From: Falsiruegeria litorea R37
GTDB taxonomy: Bacteria > Pseudomonadota > Alphaproteobacteria > Rhodobacterales > Rhodobacteraceae
Direction of reading: 5' to 3'
DNA length: 64,000 bases
Assembly: GCF_900172225.1 (NCBI RefSeq)
Contig: NZ_FWFO01000003.1
Location: 124,001-188,000 of the forward strand
In this document: piece by piece, positions 53,589-63,153 of the stretch
Layout of the letters: each line of letters opens with the position of its first letter
How positions within the stretch are numbered: the first letter of the stretch is position 1
Program-made: the position numbers and the translations under genes
Notes under the pieces: generated by a model
What the model saw: the letters and a program-made list of their open reading frames with translations, nothing else
Databases searched by the model: none
Told to the model about the DNA's origin: nothing

Positions 53589-54880
53589 CATCTCAGGCTT
53601 TGCAGCAAGCCAGGTGAGGCATAGCCATCCGGCACCATCCCATTGGCCACCTGATAGGCCCGGACTGCATTTATCGTCAGCGGGCCAATCTTTGCGTCAA
53701 TCTTTTGCGTGTCGAACCCTTTGGCGGTCAGGCGTTCCTGCAACTCAATCCGCTCGTCATAGGTCAATGCGCGGTCTCCGCGCGGCCAACCACCTTGCAG
53801 CTTACCCGCCCCCCGGATGCGGTCGCTCAGGTGGCCTACGCCAATCACGTAAGCATCAGCCGTGTTGTAACTCTCTAAAACCTCGAAGTTGTCAAAGATC
53901 ATGAAGGGCACGCCCTCTGCCCCGCCGGGCAACAGGATCGATGCCGCGCCATGGTTGCGCACCGCCTTGCCATTCACGCCTTTCACCCCCAGCTTGGCCC
54001 ACTCCTTGGGGCTCTTGGTGATCTCACGATTTGCCAGAGTGTAATCGAACCCTTTGGGCAAGGTGACCTCAACACCCCAAGGCTGCCCTTTGGTCCACCC
54101 ATGCGCGGCCAGATAAGCGGCCGTGGACGCCAAGGCGTCTGTCGGATCGTCGGACCATATATCCCGTTTGCCGTCACCCGAATGATCCACGGCATAGTCC
54201 AGGAACGAGGTCGGCATGAACTGTGTATGTCCCATGGCACCGGCCCAACTGCCATTCATGTTGCGGCTGGCCACATCGCCCGCCTGCAAGATTTGCAGCG
54301 CTGCGATCAACTGTTCCTCAAAAAACTCACTGCGCCGCGCGTCATAGGCCAAGGTCGCCAGCGAGCGGATCACGCTCTTTGAGCCCCGGAACGTGCCATA
54401 GGCGCTTTCCAGCCCCCAGATCGCCACAACGACCTCTTTCTCGACGCCATACTTGGCCTCGATCCGGTTCAGCAGCGCATCGCGCTTTTTCAGCGCTGCC
54501 CGCCCGTTCTGCACCCGCAGATCCGAGGCCGCACTGTCCAGATAGACCCAAACCGTCTTGGTGAACTCGGATTGGTTGCGATCGCGTTTGATGACCTCGG
54601 CGTCGTAGCTCACACCGTTTAAAGCGCCCTGCCAAACCGACCGTTTGATCCCCGCAGCTTCGGCTCGAGGGCCAAAGCCAACCTTCCATTCCTGAAAGCC
54701 ACCCTCGGACGCCACAGCGGTGGGTTTTACCGCATCCACCCTCGCGGGTCGCAATTGCGGTCTCGGCGAGGTCAGAACCTCTGCCGAGGCCAGTTTGACT
54801 GTGGTTTTGGTCTCGGACCCGGTGCTTGCCCCGGGCATCATGGCGGCGGTCATTGCCGCAGCACTCAGCCATACACGCAT
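53588..54880 (-). CDS. MltB-type lytic transglycosylase with PG-binding domain
   Basis: 430 residues from ATG 54880. An N-terminal signal (MRVWLSAAAMTAAMMPGASTG) is followed by a spacer and the SLT_2/MltB catalytic domain: catalytic Glu is in VAIWGLESAYGTFRGSKSVIRSLATLAYD, and GAMGHTQFMPTSFLDYAVDHSGDGKRDIW is a family motif. A C-terminal peptidoglycan-binding domain (LQERLTAKGFDTQKIDAKIGPLTINAVRAYQ) ends the protein. It cleaves murein glycan strands non-hydrolytically in the periplasm. Confidence 0.94.
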   Translation of the reverse strand: MRVWLSAAAMTAAMMPGASTGSETKTTVKLASAEVLTSPRPQLRPARVDAVKPTAVASEGGFQEWKVGFGPRAEAAGIKRSVWQGALNGVSYDAEVIKRDRNQSEFTKTVWVYLDSAASDLRVQNGRAALKKRDALLNRIEAKYGVEKEVVVAIWGLESAYGTFRGSKSVIRSLATLAYDARRSEFFEEQLIAALQILQAGDVASRNMNGSWAGAMGHTQFMPTSFLDYAVDHSGDGKRDIWSDDPTDALASTAAYLAAHGWTKGQPWGVEVTLPKGFDYTLANREITKSPKEWAKLGVKGVNGKAVRNHGAASILLPGGAEGVPFMIFDNFEVLESYNTADAYVIGVGHLSDRIRGAGKLQGGWPRGDRALTYDERIELQERLTAKGFDTQKIDAKIGPLTINAVRAYQVANGMVPDGYASPGLLQSLR

Positions 54881-54944
54881 CTTGGTTGTCCCGATTGTCT
54901 GCTCTGGCACAAGGGTAGCGTGAAAGCCGCATCCGCAAAAGAGA

Positions 54945-55658
54945 TCACTCAGGCGGTGTGCAATCCTCCGCCGCTTGTTGCGCACGCAGTCGCGCGATGG
55001 CCTGGCGCAGTAGCGGCACCCGATTGGGACGAAAGCTCTGTTCGGTCACAACCAACTCGCGCATACGATCCAGACGAAAGGTGCGAAAGTCCTGCCGCAG
55101 ATGACACCAGGCCACCAAAACGCTGGCCCGATCCATATAGACAATCGACAGTGGGTTCACCCGACGGTGAGTCTCGGCTCCATGTGCGTCCGAATACCCA
55201 AACTCAACCGCCTGCTCATCCCACGTTGCCTTGCGCAGGCGCGCAACCTCGATCCCCGGTTTGGGCGGGCGGTCAAATCGGGTGGCCGTGAGCACTGCGT
55301 GGCTCAGCCGATGGGACTGGCGCTGCGGCAATCGCCCTTGCAACTTGCGCAGGGCCGCACTGGCCGCTTCGGACAAGGCTGGATCGCCGATCAACTCGAC
55401 CTCACGCAGGCCCAGAACCAACGCCTCAAGCTCGTCATCCAAAAACCCCAAGGGCGGCAGTGTCGCGTCCTCTATCAAGGTAAAGCCAAACCCGGCTTCA
55501 CCGTCGATCACCGCGCCCAAGCCCCGCAGTGTGTCGATGTCGCGATGCACCGTGCGCGGCGAAACCCCCAGATCCTGCGCCAACTGGATCGAGGTGCGCG
55601 GCTGCGGCCCTGAACGCAGGGCTTGCATCAATTGGAACAGGCGGGCGGTGCGTGACAT
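54945..55658 (-). CDS. YafY-type HTH/WYL transcriptional regulator
   Basis: 237 residues from ATG 55658. The N-terminal HTH is RLFQLMQALRSGPQPRTSIQLAQDLGVSPRTVHRDIDTLRGLGAVI, and the C-terminal WYL-like domain (about 145-205) has the variant motif LVAWCHLRQDFRTFRLDRMREL. WYL domains usually sense a ligand and control genes nearby. It is divergent from a glutathione transferase gene across an 85-bp gap that holds a perfect palindrome, its probable operator. Confidence 0.92.
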   Translation of the reverse strand: MSRTARLFQLMQALRSGPQPRTSIQLAQDLGVSPRTVHRDIDTLRGLGAVIDGEAGFGFTLIEDATLPPLGFLDDELEALVLGLREVELIGDPALSEAASAALRKLQGRLPQRQSHRLSHAVLTATRFDRPPKPGIEVARLRKATWDEQAVEFGYSDAHGAETHRRVNPLSIVYMDRASVLVAWCHLRQDFRTFRLDRMRELVVTEQSFRPNRVPLLRQAIARLRAQQAAEDCTPPE

Positions 55659-55680
55659 GGGTTCATACTGCCTAACACTA

Positions 55681-55697
55681 ATGACAGAAACTGTCAT
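55681..55697. promoter_or_regulatory. Palindromic operator between WYL regulator and GST
   Basis: ATGACAG-AAA-CTGTCAT, perfect 7-bp arms, between the divergent genes. It lies 23-39 bp from the regulator start and 47-63 bp from the GST start, well placed to control both promoters. Confidence 0.75.
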
Positions 55698-55743
55698 CAC
55701 GCACGCCTAGGGTCCGACTCAATTCAAATCTCGGAGTTCAGTC

Positions 55744-56442
55744 ATGTTGACCCTTCTCATTTACCCCTCAGCCTTTGGCCTCTTCAGCGGCAGCCCCTTC
55801 TGTGTCAAAGCCGCCTATCTTCTCGAAGCCTCCGGGCAAGCGTGGCAACGGTCCGACCTGCTGGACCCACGTAAGATGCCCCATCGTAAGCTTCCGGTGC
55901 TACGCACGCCTGAGCGACTAATGCCAGACAGCGATGCCATTCGCGGCTGGCTTGAGGCGCAAGGCGCGGATTTTGACCAAGGCCTGAGTGACCTGCAAAA
56001 GGGCCAATCCCGCGCCCTGATCCGCATGGCCGAGGATCATCTGTACTTTCAGCTGGTCATGGACCGCTGGGGCAATGACGAGGTCTGGCCGATCCTGCGC
56101 GAGACATTCTTTTCTGGCGTGCCGCGCCTGATCCGGGGGCCGATCACCAAATCGGTGCGCAAGTCGGTTCTGCGCGGATTGGACATGCAAGGCGTGTCCC
56201 GGTTTTCGCAAGCCGAACGGTTGGAGCGGGTCGAGAACGACCTGACCGCAATCTCCGCATTCCTGTGGCATTCTCCGTTTTTGATGGGCAGCACGCCAAC
56301 CTCTGCCGACTACTCTGTCGCTCCGATGCTGGCCGCGATGTCGGCAACGCCGGTGAAAACGCCCCTGCAACAGCGCATTGCCAATGACAGGCTGCTGACC
56401 GACTATGTCGCAAGAATGGATCAGGCGTTTGATTTGAAATGA
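55744..56442 (+). CDS. Glutathione S-transferase family protein
   Basis: 232 residues. The start LLIYPSAFGLFSGSPFCVKAAYLLEASGQAW is a thioredoxin-fold N-terminus with a Ser-Pro-x-Cys region that could be redox-active. HRKLPVLRTPERLMPDSDAIRGWLE holds the cis-Pro loop and glutathione site. The C-terminal helical domain is of the outer-membrane-metaxin-like type. Substrate unknown. It is controlled with the divergent WYL regulator, and the next gene overlaps its stop by 4 bp, so the two are co-translated. Confidence 0.87.
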   Translation: MLTLLIYPSAFGLFSGSPFCVKAAYLLEASGQAWQRSDLLDPRKMPHRKLPVLRTPERLMPDSDAIRGWLEAQGADFDQGLSDLQKGQSRALIRMAEDHLYFQLVMDRWGNDEVWPILRETFFSGVPRLIRGPITKSVRKSVLRGLDMQGVSRFSQAERLERVENDLTAISAFLWHSPFLMGSTPTSADYSVAPMLAAMSATPVKTPLQQRIANDRLLTDYVARMDQAFDLK

Positions 56443-56831
56443 CACCCTATGCCAACGAACAGGTCGCCGCAGCTTATGCGGCGATCCCATGCGAACCGCG
56501 CGACGGTTTGCTCCGCCTGCGCGAGCTGATCTTTGACGTGGCCAGTGACTTGCCCAATGCGCCGCAGGTTGAAGAAACCCTGAAATGGGGTCAGCCTGCC
56601 TATCTGACGGCCAAGGGATCAACCATCCGGTTGGGTGTTCCAAAGTCCGGCGGCTTTGCCCTGTTTGTCCATTGCCAAAGCCGCCTGATCCCGGACTACG
56701 AAATGGCCTTTCCCAATGTAGACCAGATCGAGGGAACCCGGGCTATCCTGTTCACGGATGCTGACCAAATTGACGAGGGGCGGCACGGCTGGCTCATCGC
56801 CCGGGCGTTGACCTACCACAAAAAGAAGTGA
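56439..56831 (+). CDS. DUF1801 protein (YdhG-like)
   Basis: 130 residues. Segments AAYAAIPCEPRDGLLRLRELIFDVASDLP, EETLKWGQPAYL and RLGVPKSGGFALFVHC fit the DUF1801 fold, which is related to the iron chaperone/cell-envelope CyaY-like fold, but function is unknown. It overlaps the GST stop by 4 bp, so it belongs to the WYL-controlled transcript. One base separates its stop from rnr's stop on the other strand; no terminator is visible. Confidence 0.87.
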   Translation: MTPYANEQVAAAYAAIPCEPRDGLLRLRELIFDVASDLPNAPQVEETLKWGQPAYLTAKGSTIRLGVPKSGGFALFVHCQSRLIPDYEMAFPNVDQIEGTRAILFTDADQIDEGRHGWLIARALTYHKKK

Positions 56832-56832
56832 G

Positions 56833-59085
56833 TTAGCGCCGCTTCCGCTCCACCTTGCGCTTGATCTTGTCCCGCTTGCGCTTGCCCTTGATCGCCTTGC
56901 GACGCTGCGTGCGACCCGCAGGGCTGACCGGCTTTGGCATAGCCTTGTCTTCGACCGACAACAGTTCCAGCTCCAGCCCGCCGGTGACGGGTGTGGCCTG
57001 AGCAAGACGCACCGTGACCCGCTGACCGATGGATAGGATCATGCCAGTGTCGGACCCCATGAGCGTTCCGGCTTCGCGGTCAAAATGAAAGAACTCCCGC
57101 CCCAGCGAACGCACGGGAACCAGCCCGTCGGCCCCGGTTTCGTCCATCTTCACGAATGCCCCGAACCGCGCCATGCCACTGATCCGGCCAGAGAATTCAT
57201 TGCCCACCCGCTCGCTCAGATAAGCAGCCAGATAGCGATCCGTCGTATCGCGCTCGGCCATCATCGAGCGGCGTTCAGTGTCCGAGATATGGGTGGCCGT
57301 GTCTTCCAGCCGGTCGATCTCGTCGACCTGCAGCCCATCATCGCCCCAACCATGCGCTTTGATCAAAGCGCGGTGCACGATCAGGTCGGCGTAGCGTCGG
57401 ATGGGCGAGGTGAAATGCGCATAGTTGCGCAAAGCGAGGCCAAAGTGACCGAAATTTTCAGGCGAGTAATAGGCCTGCGCCATTGACCGCAGGGTCGACA
57501 AGTTGATCAACTCTGCATCGTCCGTGCCCGCTGCTGCTCGCAGCAACGTGTTCAGGTGACGTGTCTGCAGCACCTGCCCCTTGGCTAGGTTGTATCCCGC
57601 CGCCTGCGCAGTCTCGCGCAGCGACTCCAGCTTCTCGGGCGAAGGCTCTTCGTGCACACGGAACAGAAGCGGGGATTTCTTGGCGCGGAGCGTCTCGGCG
57701 GCGGCCACATTGGCCAGCACCATGAACTCTTCGATCAGGCGGTGCGCATCCAGCCGGTCGCGGAAATTCACCGATTGTACCGTGCCATCGTCATCCAGCA
57801 CAATCTTGCGTTCCGGCAGATCCAGGTCCAGCGGCTGCCGCTCTTCGCGCGCCTTCTTCAAAGCCCCATAAGCTGCGTAAAGCGGCTTCAGGATCGGGTC
57901 GAGAAGCGGCCCGGTTCGGTCGTTTGGATTGCCGTCAATGGCGTCTTGCACCTCGGCGTAATGCAGCGAGGCGACCGAGCGCATCAACCCGCGCACAAAG
58001 CGGTGCGACAGCTTATTGCCGTCTGCATCGAGCTGCATCCGCACCGCCAGACAGGCGCGCGGCACACCTTCGTGCAACGAACACAGATCACCCGACAAGC
58101 GATCGGGCAGCATCGGGACCACGCGGTCAGGGAAGTAGCTGGAGTTACCACGCTTGCGCGCCTCGCGATCCAGCGCTGAACCCGGACGTACATAAGCCGC
58201 CACATCTGCAATTGCGACCCAGACGATATGGCCGCCCGGGTTCTTGGGGTCATCATCGGCATGGGCATAACACGCATCGTCATGGTCGCGCGCATCCGAG
58301 GGGTCGATGGTCAGCAAAGGCAGATCGCGCAGGTCCTCGCGACCGCTCAACCCCATGGGCTTTGCGGCGTCGGCCTCGGCAATCACCTTGTCGGGGAAGT
58401 CATCGGGGATGCCGTGCTGATGGATGGCAATCAGCGACACTGCTTTGGGCGCAGACGGATCACCCAATCGTTCCACGATCCGCGCCTTTGGCAGACCCAT
58501 GCGGCCCTTGGGTCCGGCCTGCTCGGCCTCGACCAACTCGCCATCCTTGGCGCCAAGCACAGCAGCCTCGTCCACGGTCCATTCGGTGCCTGCCGATTTG
58601 TCGATGGGCACGATCCGCCCGCCTTCGCTGCGCTTGCGGAACACACCCAGGATGCGTTTGGGATTTGCCCCGATGCGGCGGATCAGGCGGGCCTCGTAAT
58701 TGTGGTCCTCTTCATGCACGACGGTCAGACGGGCCAGGATGCGATCCCCTGCGCCCAAGGCGGGATCCGAGGCGCGCGGAATGACCAGCACGACAGGTTC
58801 GACCCCTTCGCCATGCCATTCCATAGGCTTGGCAAAGAGATCACCGTTGTCATCCGGCGCTTTGACCTGCAACACGCTGACTGGCGGCAGGCGGTCCGGA
58901 TCTGAATAGCTGCGCTTGCGTTTTTCCAGATGTCCCTCGGCCTCAAGCTCCTTGAGCAGCCGCTTGAGGTCGATCCGGTCCGAGCCCTTGATGCCAAAGG
59001 CTTTGGCGATGTCTCGTTTCGAAGTGAGGGTCGGGTTGGCCGAAATCCAGTCGAGGATTTCTTCCTTGGTGGGAATACGCGTCAT
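56833..59085 (-). CDS. rnr: Ribonuclease R
   Basis: 750 residues. RNase R is a 3'-5' exoribonuclease that degrades structured RNA. An N-terminal HTH-like region (about 1-70) and cold-shock domains precede the RNB catalytic domain, whose metal-binding Asp cluster is DPSDARDHDDACYAHADDD near residues 255-275. An S1 domain (EFSGRISGMARFGAFVKMDETGADGLVPV) and a strongly basic tail (RRKAIKGKRKRDKIKRK) follow, as expected. The basic tail resembles the lysine-rich end of E. coli RNase R. Confidence 0.96.
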   Translation of the reverse strand: MTRIPTKEEILDWISANPTLTSKRDIAKAFGIKGSDRIDLKRLLKELEAEGHLEKRKRSYSDPDRLPPVSVLQVKAPDDNGDLFAKPMEWHGEGVEPVVLVIPRASDPALGAGDRILARLTVVHEEDHNYEARLIRRIGANPKRILGVFRKRSEGGRIVPIDKSAGTEWTVDEAAVLGAKDGELVEAEQAGPKGRMGLPKARIVERLGDPSAPKAVSLIAIHQHGIPDDFPDKVIAEADAAKPMGLSGREDLRDLPLLTIDPSDARDHDDACYAHADDDPKNPGGHIVWVAIADVAAYVRPGSALDREARKRGNSSYFPDRVVPMLPDRLSGDLCSLHEGVPRACLAVRMQLDADGNKLSHRFVRGLMRSVASLHYAEVQDAIDGNPNDRTGPLLDPILKPLYAAYGALKKAREERQPLDLDLPERKIVLDDDGTVQSVNFRDRLDAHRLIEEFMVLANVAAAETLRAKKSPLLFRVHEEPSPEKLESLRETAQAAGYNLAKGQVLQTRHLNTLLRAAAGTDDAELINLSTLRSMAQAYYSPENFGHFGLALRNYAHFTSPIRRYADLIVHRALIKAHGWGDDGLQVDEIDRLEDTATHISDTERRSMMAERDTTDRYLAAYLSERVGNEFSGRISGMARFGAFVKMDETGADGLVPVRSLGREFFHFDREAGTLMGSDTGMILSIGQRVTVRLAQATPVTGGLELELLSVEDKAMPKPVSPAGRTQRRKAIKGKRKRDKIKRKVERKRR

Positions 59086-59130
59086 ACCTCTGGCCTATCA
59101 CGGCCCTTTGACAAGGTCATGACCAAAACG

Positions 59131-59709
59131 TCAAAGCCGGGACAAATCCGCTTTGGTGTCCACGTCACGCAGCTCATCCACCAAGGCTATTCGAAGGCCG
59201 GGAACGCTGGCCATCGTGTCAGCCAGCGCATGTTCGGTCGACCAGCGCACGCCCTTGAACAGCGTGTTGGGGAGGGCTGCCGCACGCTTGGCCCCCACCA
59301 GCCAATAGCCGCCATCGGGGGCCGGACCAAACACCATCTCATGCGATCCAAGCGCTTGGAAAGCCCGAGAAATACGCGGACAAGTGATATCGGGGATGTC
59401 CGCTCCGATCACGCAAACCGGACCGGGTGGCATCCCGCGCAGCATACGCCCCATTCGGTCCCCCAGATCGCCGCGCCCCTGCGGTGCGCGCGGTAGATCA
59501 ACGGGCCAGATGCAGCTCTCTAAACCTTCGCGGTCAGGGGCCACGGCCAAAACGATCTGCCAGCGTGGATCACGCAGGCGACGGATCAGGCTGCGAGTCT
59601 GATGGCGAAACCACCAGGCCGCGCCAACCATGCCGATGTCACGCCCCAGCCGCGTCTTGACCCGTCCGGGATGCGGCTCCTTGACCATGATGACCAGCGT
59701 GCGCTTCAT
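59131..59709 (-). CDS. TIGR04282-type glycosyltransferase-like protein
   Basis: 192 residues. The start RTLVIMVKEPHPGRVKTRLGRDIGMVGAAWWFR and the acidic VCVIGADIPDITCPRISRAFQALG segment (DxPD-type metal site) fit the DUF2064/TIGR04282 family, often annotated as arsenosugar-biosynthesis glycosyltransferase. FGPAPDGGYWLVG is the C-terminal GT-A signature. No arsenic gene is nearby, so the pathway is not supported here. The start overlaps the downstream-strand neighbour gene by 4 bp. Confidence 0.85.
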   Translation of the reverse strand: MKRTLVIMVKEPHPGRVKTRLGRDIGMVGAAWWFRHQTRSLIRRLRDPRWQIVLAVAPDREGLESCIWPVDLPRAPQGRGDLGDRMGRMLRGMPPGPVCVIGADIPDITCPRISRAFQALGSHEMVFGPAPDGGYWLVGAKRAAALPNTLFKGVRWSTEHALADTMASVPGLRIALVDELRDVDTKADLSRL

Positions 59710-60131
59710 GCCAGGTTCAATACCATGTCGCGATGGTCTATCCCTGCATCGTCATAAACCGGACCGCAGACCTCAAACCCCAGCTTTTCATAGAACCCAA
59801 GCGCCTGCACCTGCGCGCCCAATTTGACCCGCGTGATGCCCGATTGCTCTTGCGCTATCTCTATCCCTTTGCGGATCAGCGCTACACCCATGCCAGTTCC
59901 CCGCCCTTGAGGCAGCACACATACGCGGCCGATCTTGGCCGTTTCACCATCAAACAGAACACGCGCTGTTCCGGATGGCGCGCTGTCGAGCGTTGCAAGC
60001 ATATGTGTTGCGACCTCGTCCATGACGTCGATCTCTTCTTCGATCGGAACACCCTGTTCCTCGACAAAAACCCTGTGACGGAGCACGAAACAGGCGTCGC
60101 GATCCTGGGTCACCTCAATGGTCAGCATCAT
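59706..60131 (-). CDS. GNAT family N-acetyltransferase
   Basis: 141 residues. The acetyl-CoA-binding motif is [27 protein letters not shown], and [34 protein letters not shown] is the C-terminal region of the ElaA-like subgroup. It transfers an acetyl group to an amine; target unknown. Its start overlaps the dapE stop by 4 bp and its stop overlaps the next gene by 4 bp, forming a dapE-GNAT-glycosyltransferase transcript. Confidence 0.9.
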   Translation of the reverse strand: MMLTIEVTQDRDACFVLRHRVFVEEQGVPIEEEIDVMDEVATHMLATLDSAPSGTARVLFDGETAKIGRVCVLPQGRGTGMGVALIRKGIEIAQEQSGITRVKLGAQVQALGFYEKLGFEVCGPVYDDAGIDHRDMVLNLA

Positions 60132-61273
60132 GCAAAGTAATCCCGCAGGATACGCGCATAGATACCTTTGAGTTGGTGAATCTGCGCCACCTCAACCCGT
60201 TCATCCACCTGATGCATAGTGCGCCCAACCAAACCGAATTCGACCACCGGGCAGTGATTTTTCACAAAGCGCGCGTCCGAAGTGCCGCCGGTGGTCGACA
60301 GCTCGGGCTTTATGCCGGTTTCCGCCTCAACCGAGGCCGCGACCAGATCAGACAATTCACCCGGAGGGGTCAGAAAGCTTTCGCCCGAGATCTTGACCTT
60401 CATGCCGATCTCGACACCAAAGGCCTGGGCCACCTGATCGACCTCGGCTTGCAGCCAGTCTGTCAGCCCCGCGCCGGTGTGCGTATCGTTGAAACGAATG
60501 TTCACGGCAGCGGTACATTGCGCCGGGATCACGTTAGTGGCGGGGTTGCCGGTATCCATAGTCACCACTGCCAGGGTCGACGCATCAAAGTGATCGGTCC
60601 CCTGATCCAACTCATGGCTTGCAAGCCGGTCCATCAGGCGCGCCAGGGCAGGTAACGGGTTCTTGGCGCGGTGCGGATAGGCCGAATGTCCCTGAACGCC
60701 TGTCACAGTAAACCATGCCGTCATCGAACCGCGTCGGCCGATCTTGATCATCTCGCCCATGGTATCCGGGCAAGTTGGTTCACCTACCAAGCAAACTGAC
60801 ATCGCCTCGCCCTCGGCATCCATGTAGTCCAACAGGGCAGTGGTACCATCGATGGCATCGCCCTCTTCGTCGCCGGTGATGGTCAGGATCACGGCCCCAT
60901 CCGGCGGGGTCTGCGTGACGTAGTCAACGGCAGCCGCCGCGAACGCAGCAACGCCTGATTTCATGTCGGTGGCCCCGCGCCCGTACATGAAACCGTCTTT
61001 CTCATCTGCACCAAACGGCGCCATGGTCCAGGCCGCCTCATCTCCCAAGGGGACGACATCCGTATGCCCGTTGAATCCGAAGGTTCGCGCGTGGCCCTTG
61101 GCGCCCCAGCGGGCAAAAAGGTTCGACACCGCGCCGCGATCCACACGGGTGCATTCAAACCCGGCAGCGCTCAGTTTTTCGGCCAGCAATACCAGTGCCC
61201 CGCCCTCGTCCGGCGTCACCGAAGGGCAGCGGATCAGATCAGCGGTCAATTGGGCGGCGTCGGTCTGGGTCAT
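60128..61273 (-). CDS. dapE: Succinyl-diaminopimelate desuccinylase
   Basis: 381 residues from ATG 61273. DapE hydrolyses N-succinyl-LL-diaminopimelate in lysine/peptidoglycan synthesis and needs two zinc ions. Ligands lie in [13 protein letters not shown] (His), [10 protein letters not shown] (Asp), [12 protein letters not shown] (Glu-Glu, catalytic base), CLVGEPT and near the end in [10 protein letters not shown] (His). [19 protein letters not shown] is typical of DapE as opposed to ArgE. The frame is open a little upstream but the conserved protein begins at [25 protein letters not shown]. Confidence 0.95.
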   Translation of the reverse strand: MTQTDAAQLTADLIRCPSVTPDEGGALVLLAEKLSAAGFECTRVDRGAVSNLFARWGAKGHARTFGFNGHTDVVPLGDEAAWTMAPFGADEKDGFMYGRGATDMKSGVAAFAAAAVDYVTQTPPDGAVILTITGDEEGDAIDGTTALLDYMDAEGEAMSVCLVGEPTCPDTMGEMIKIGRRGSMTAWFTVTGVQGHSAYPHRAKNPLPALARLMDRLASHELDQGTDHFDASTLAVVTMDTGNPATNVIPAQCTAAVNIRFNDTHTGAGLTDWLQAEVDQVAQAFGVEIGMKVKISGESFLTPPGELSDLVAASVEAETGIKPELSTTGGTSDARFVKNHCPVVEFGLVGRTMHQVDERVEVAQIHQLKGIYARILRDYFA

Positions 61274-61567
61274 CTCGTCTCTCGCTTGGGTCAGGACCTT
61301 TTGTTGCGCCACACTTGTGACGAAAAGGTCGCGTTGCCAACCCCTTTCGGCCCAAATGTGCTTAACAGATGGGCGAAACCCGTGCTAACCCTTTGAGTAA
61401 TAATATGACCCGAGGCAGGGCACCTAGCAGTACAGTCGCAAAAGACTGACCGAAACCAAACCGCGCGCCGTCAATGAAACGGTCGTGGCTACCCGTTTTG
61501 TCTGGACAGGGGACAACCCCTGCAGCCGGGTGCAATGCCTCATCAATACCAAGGGTTGGGGCAGGAC
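61274..61567. other. Gap between dapE and Hint-protein gene
   Basis: 294 bp with no supported gene. An 81-codon minus-strand ORF overlaps the Hint gene start and lacks a motif. This divergent region must carry both promoters. Nothing repeat-like or structured stood out. Confidence 0.45.
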
Positions 61568-63151
61568 ATGGCGACCGGTGCGGAGCTTGGCTACAATACA
61601 AATGCATCTGCTATTCAGATGGCCGAGACGATTTTTGGTGACGGGGTAACCGTCGTCGATGCCTCATACTCTGGATGGAGCCGATCCTCGGCAATCTTTT
61701 CGAACGGGGACGCTTTGGCCCCCGGTGCGACCCCATCTGACACCGGTGTCATTCTCTCGACAGGGCGCGTGAACCATTACACCCGCGGCGGCGGTGACCC
61801 GAACCGTTCGGCAAGCACATCAACCAACACCTCTGGTGAAGATAACAATGCGGATTTCAACGCGGCCGCAGGTACAAATACATTTGACGCCTCATATCTA
61901 GACATCAGCTTTACTGTCGACGACCCGACTGTCACGCAGATGACGTTCCAGTTTGTTTTTGCATCGGAAGAGTATCCGGAGTTCGTAAACTCGGTCTATC
62001 AGGACTTTGTAGGCGTCTGGATCAACGGTGCCCAGGTAGATACGCAATTTGGCGATGGGGATGCCGACCCCGGCAACATCAATTCGACCAACAACGAAAA
62101 CCTGTTTCTGGACAACACAAACGACGACTACAACACAGAAATGGATGGCCTGACGGTCACCATGACGCTGACGATCGATGTCGTTCCCGGTGTCGTCAAC
62201 AACATTCGCATCGGCGTCGCCGATGTGTCCGACAGCAGCTATGATTCAGCGCTCTTGATCGCGGCGGACAGCGTCCAGACCGCATTGGTCGCAAATGAGG
62301 ACAGCACGACCGTACACCCAGATGGGTCACAAACCATTGACGTCTTATCCAATGATCAGAACACGAGCGGTGGCACGCTAACGATCACCCATCTAAACGG
62401 GGTCGCCGTCAACGCTGGCGACACTGTAACGCTCAATACCGGACAAACCATTCAGCTAAACGGTGACGGTACAATCACGATCTTCGGAGACGGAGACACC
62501 GAAGATTTCAATTTCACCTACGGTGTGACGAACGGTACGAACGAAGACACCGGGATCGTCAACGTCAGTTCAGTTCCCTGTTTCGTTTCCGGCACCCTGA
62601 TCCAGACCCCCGACGGAGAGAAACCGGTCGAACGGCTGGCCTTGGGGCAATTGGTCGATACCCAGGATGACGGCCCTCAACCCTTGCGCTGGATCGGGCG
62701 GCGCACGGTGCGAGCCCATGGGGATCTGGCACCGATCCACATTCGCGCGGGCACATTCGGCGATCATCGCGACCTTCTGGTATCACCGCAGCACCGCGTT
62801 CTGGTTCGCGACAGTCTGGCCGAACTGTTGTTTGGCGAGGGTGAGGTCCTGGTTGCCGCCAAGGATCTGATCAATGATCACTCGGTCACTCGCGTCGAAG
62901 GCCGTGCCGTCACATATGTACACCTGATGTTCGATAAACATCAGGTCATCTACTCCGAAGGTCTGCCAACCGAGAGTTTTCTGCCCGGCCCCCAAACGAC
63001 CGAACTGTTCGAGCAACCCATCGTCGACGAAATCTGCGCCATTTTTCCAGAACTCGACCCGGATACGGGCCAAGGCTACAGCCCTGCCGCCCGGCGCACC
63101 CTGCGCAAGTATGAGGCGAAAGTTCTGATGTCAGCACAAAGGGTGGCCTGA
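61568..63151 (+). CDS. Secreted-type Hint_2 protein with choice-of-anchor L region
   Basis: 527 residues from ATG 61568 (GGGGCAGGAC upstream). The first 220 residues (ELGYNTNASAIQMAETIFGDGVTVVDASY, ILSTGRVNHYTRGGG, FVFASEEYPEFVNSVYQDFVGVWING) match the choice-of-anchor L domain of secreted proteins. A central VCBS/cadherin-like stretch (VHPDGSQTIDVLSNDQN) follows. The C-terminal Hint_2 domain begins at SVPCFVSGTLIQTPDGEKPVERLALGQLV (catalytic Cys) and includes LLVSPQHRVLVR. No signal peptide: export is probably type I, as in other roseobacter Hint_2 proteins. Whether it self-cleaves is unknown. Confidence 0.9.
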   Translation: MATGAELGYNTNASAIQMAETIFGDGVTVVDASYSGWSRSSAIFSNGDALAPGATPSDTGVILSTGRVNHYTRGGGDPNRSASTSTNTSGEDNNADFNAAAGTNTFDASYLDISFTVDDPTVTQMTFQFVFASEEYPEFVNSVYQDFVGVWINGAQVDTQFGDGDADPGNINSTNNENLFLDNTNDDYNTEMDGLTVTMTLTIDVVPGVVNNIRIGVADVSDSSYDSALLIAADSVQTALVANEDSTTVHPDGSQTIDVLSNDQNTSGGTLTITHLNGVAVNAGDTVTLNTGQTIQLNGDGTITIFGDGDTEDFNFTYGVTNGTNEDTGIVNVSSVPCFVSGTLIQTPDGEKPVERLALGQLVDTQDDGPQPLRWIGRRTVRAHGDLAPIHIRAGTFGDHRDLLVSPQHRVLVRDSLAELLFGEGEVLVAAKDLINDHSVTRVEGRAVTYVHLMFDKHQVIYSEGLPTESFLPGPQTTELFEQPIVDEICAIFPELDPDTGQGYSPAARRTLRKYEAKVLMSAQRVA

Positions 63152-63153
63152 TC

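Noticed and set aside
61362-61607. Minus-strand 81-codon ORF before the Hint gene
   Set aside because: Overlaps the Hint start, with no ribosome binding site or recognisable domain.
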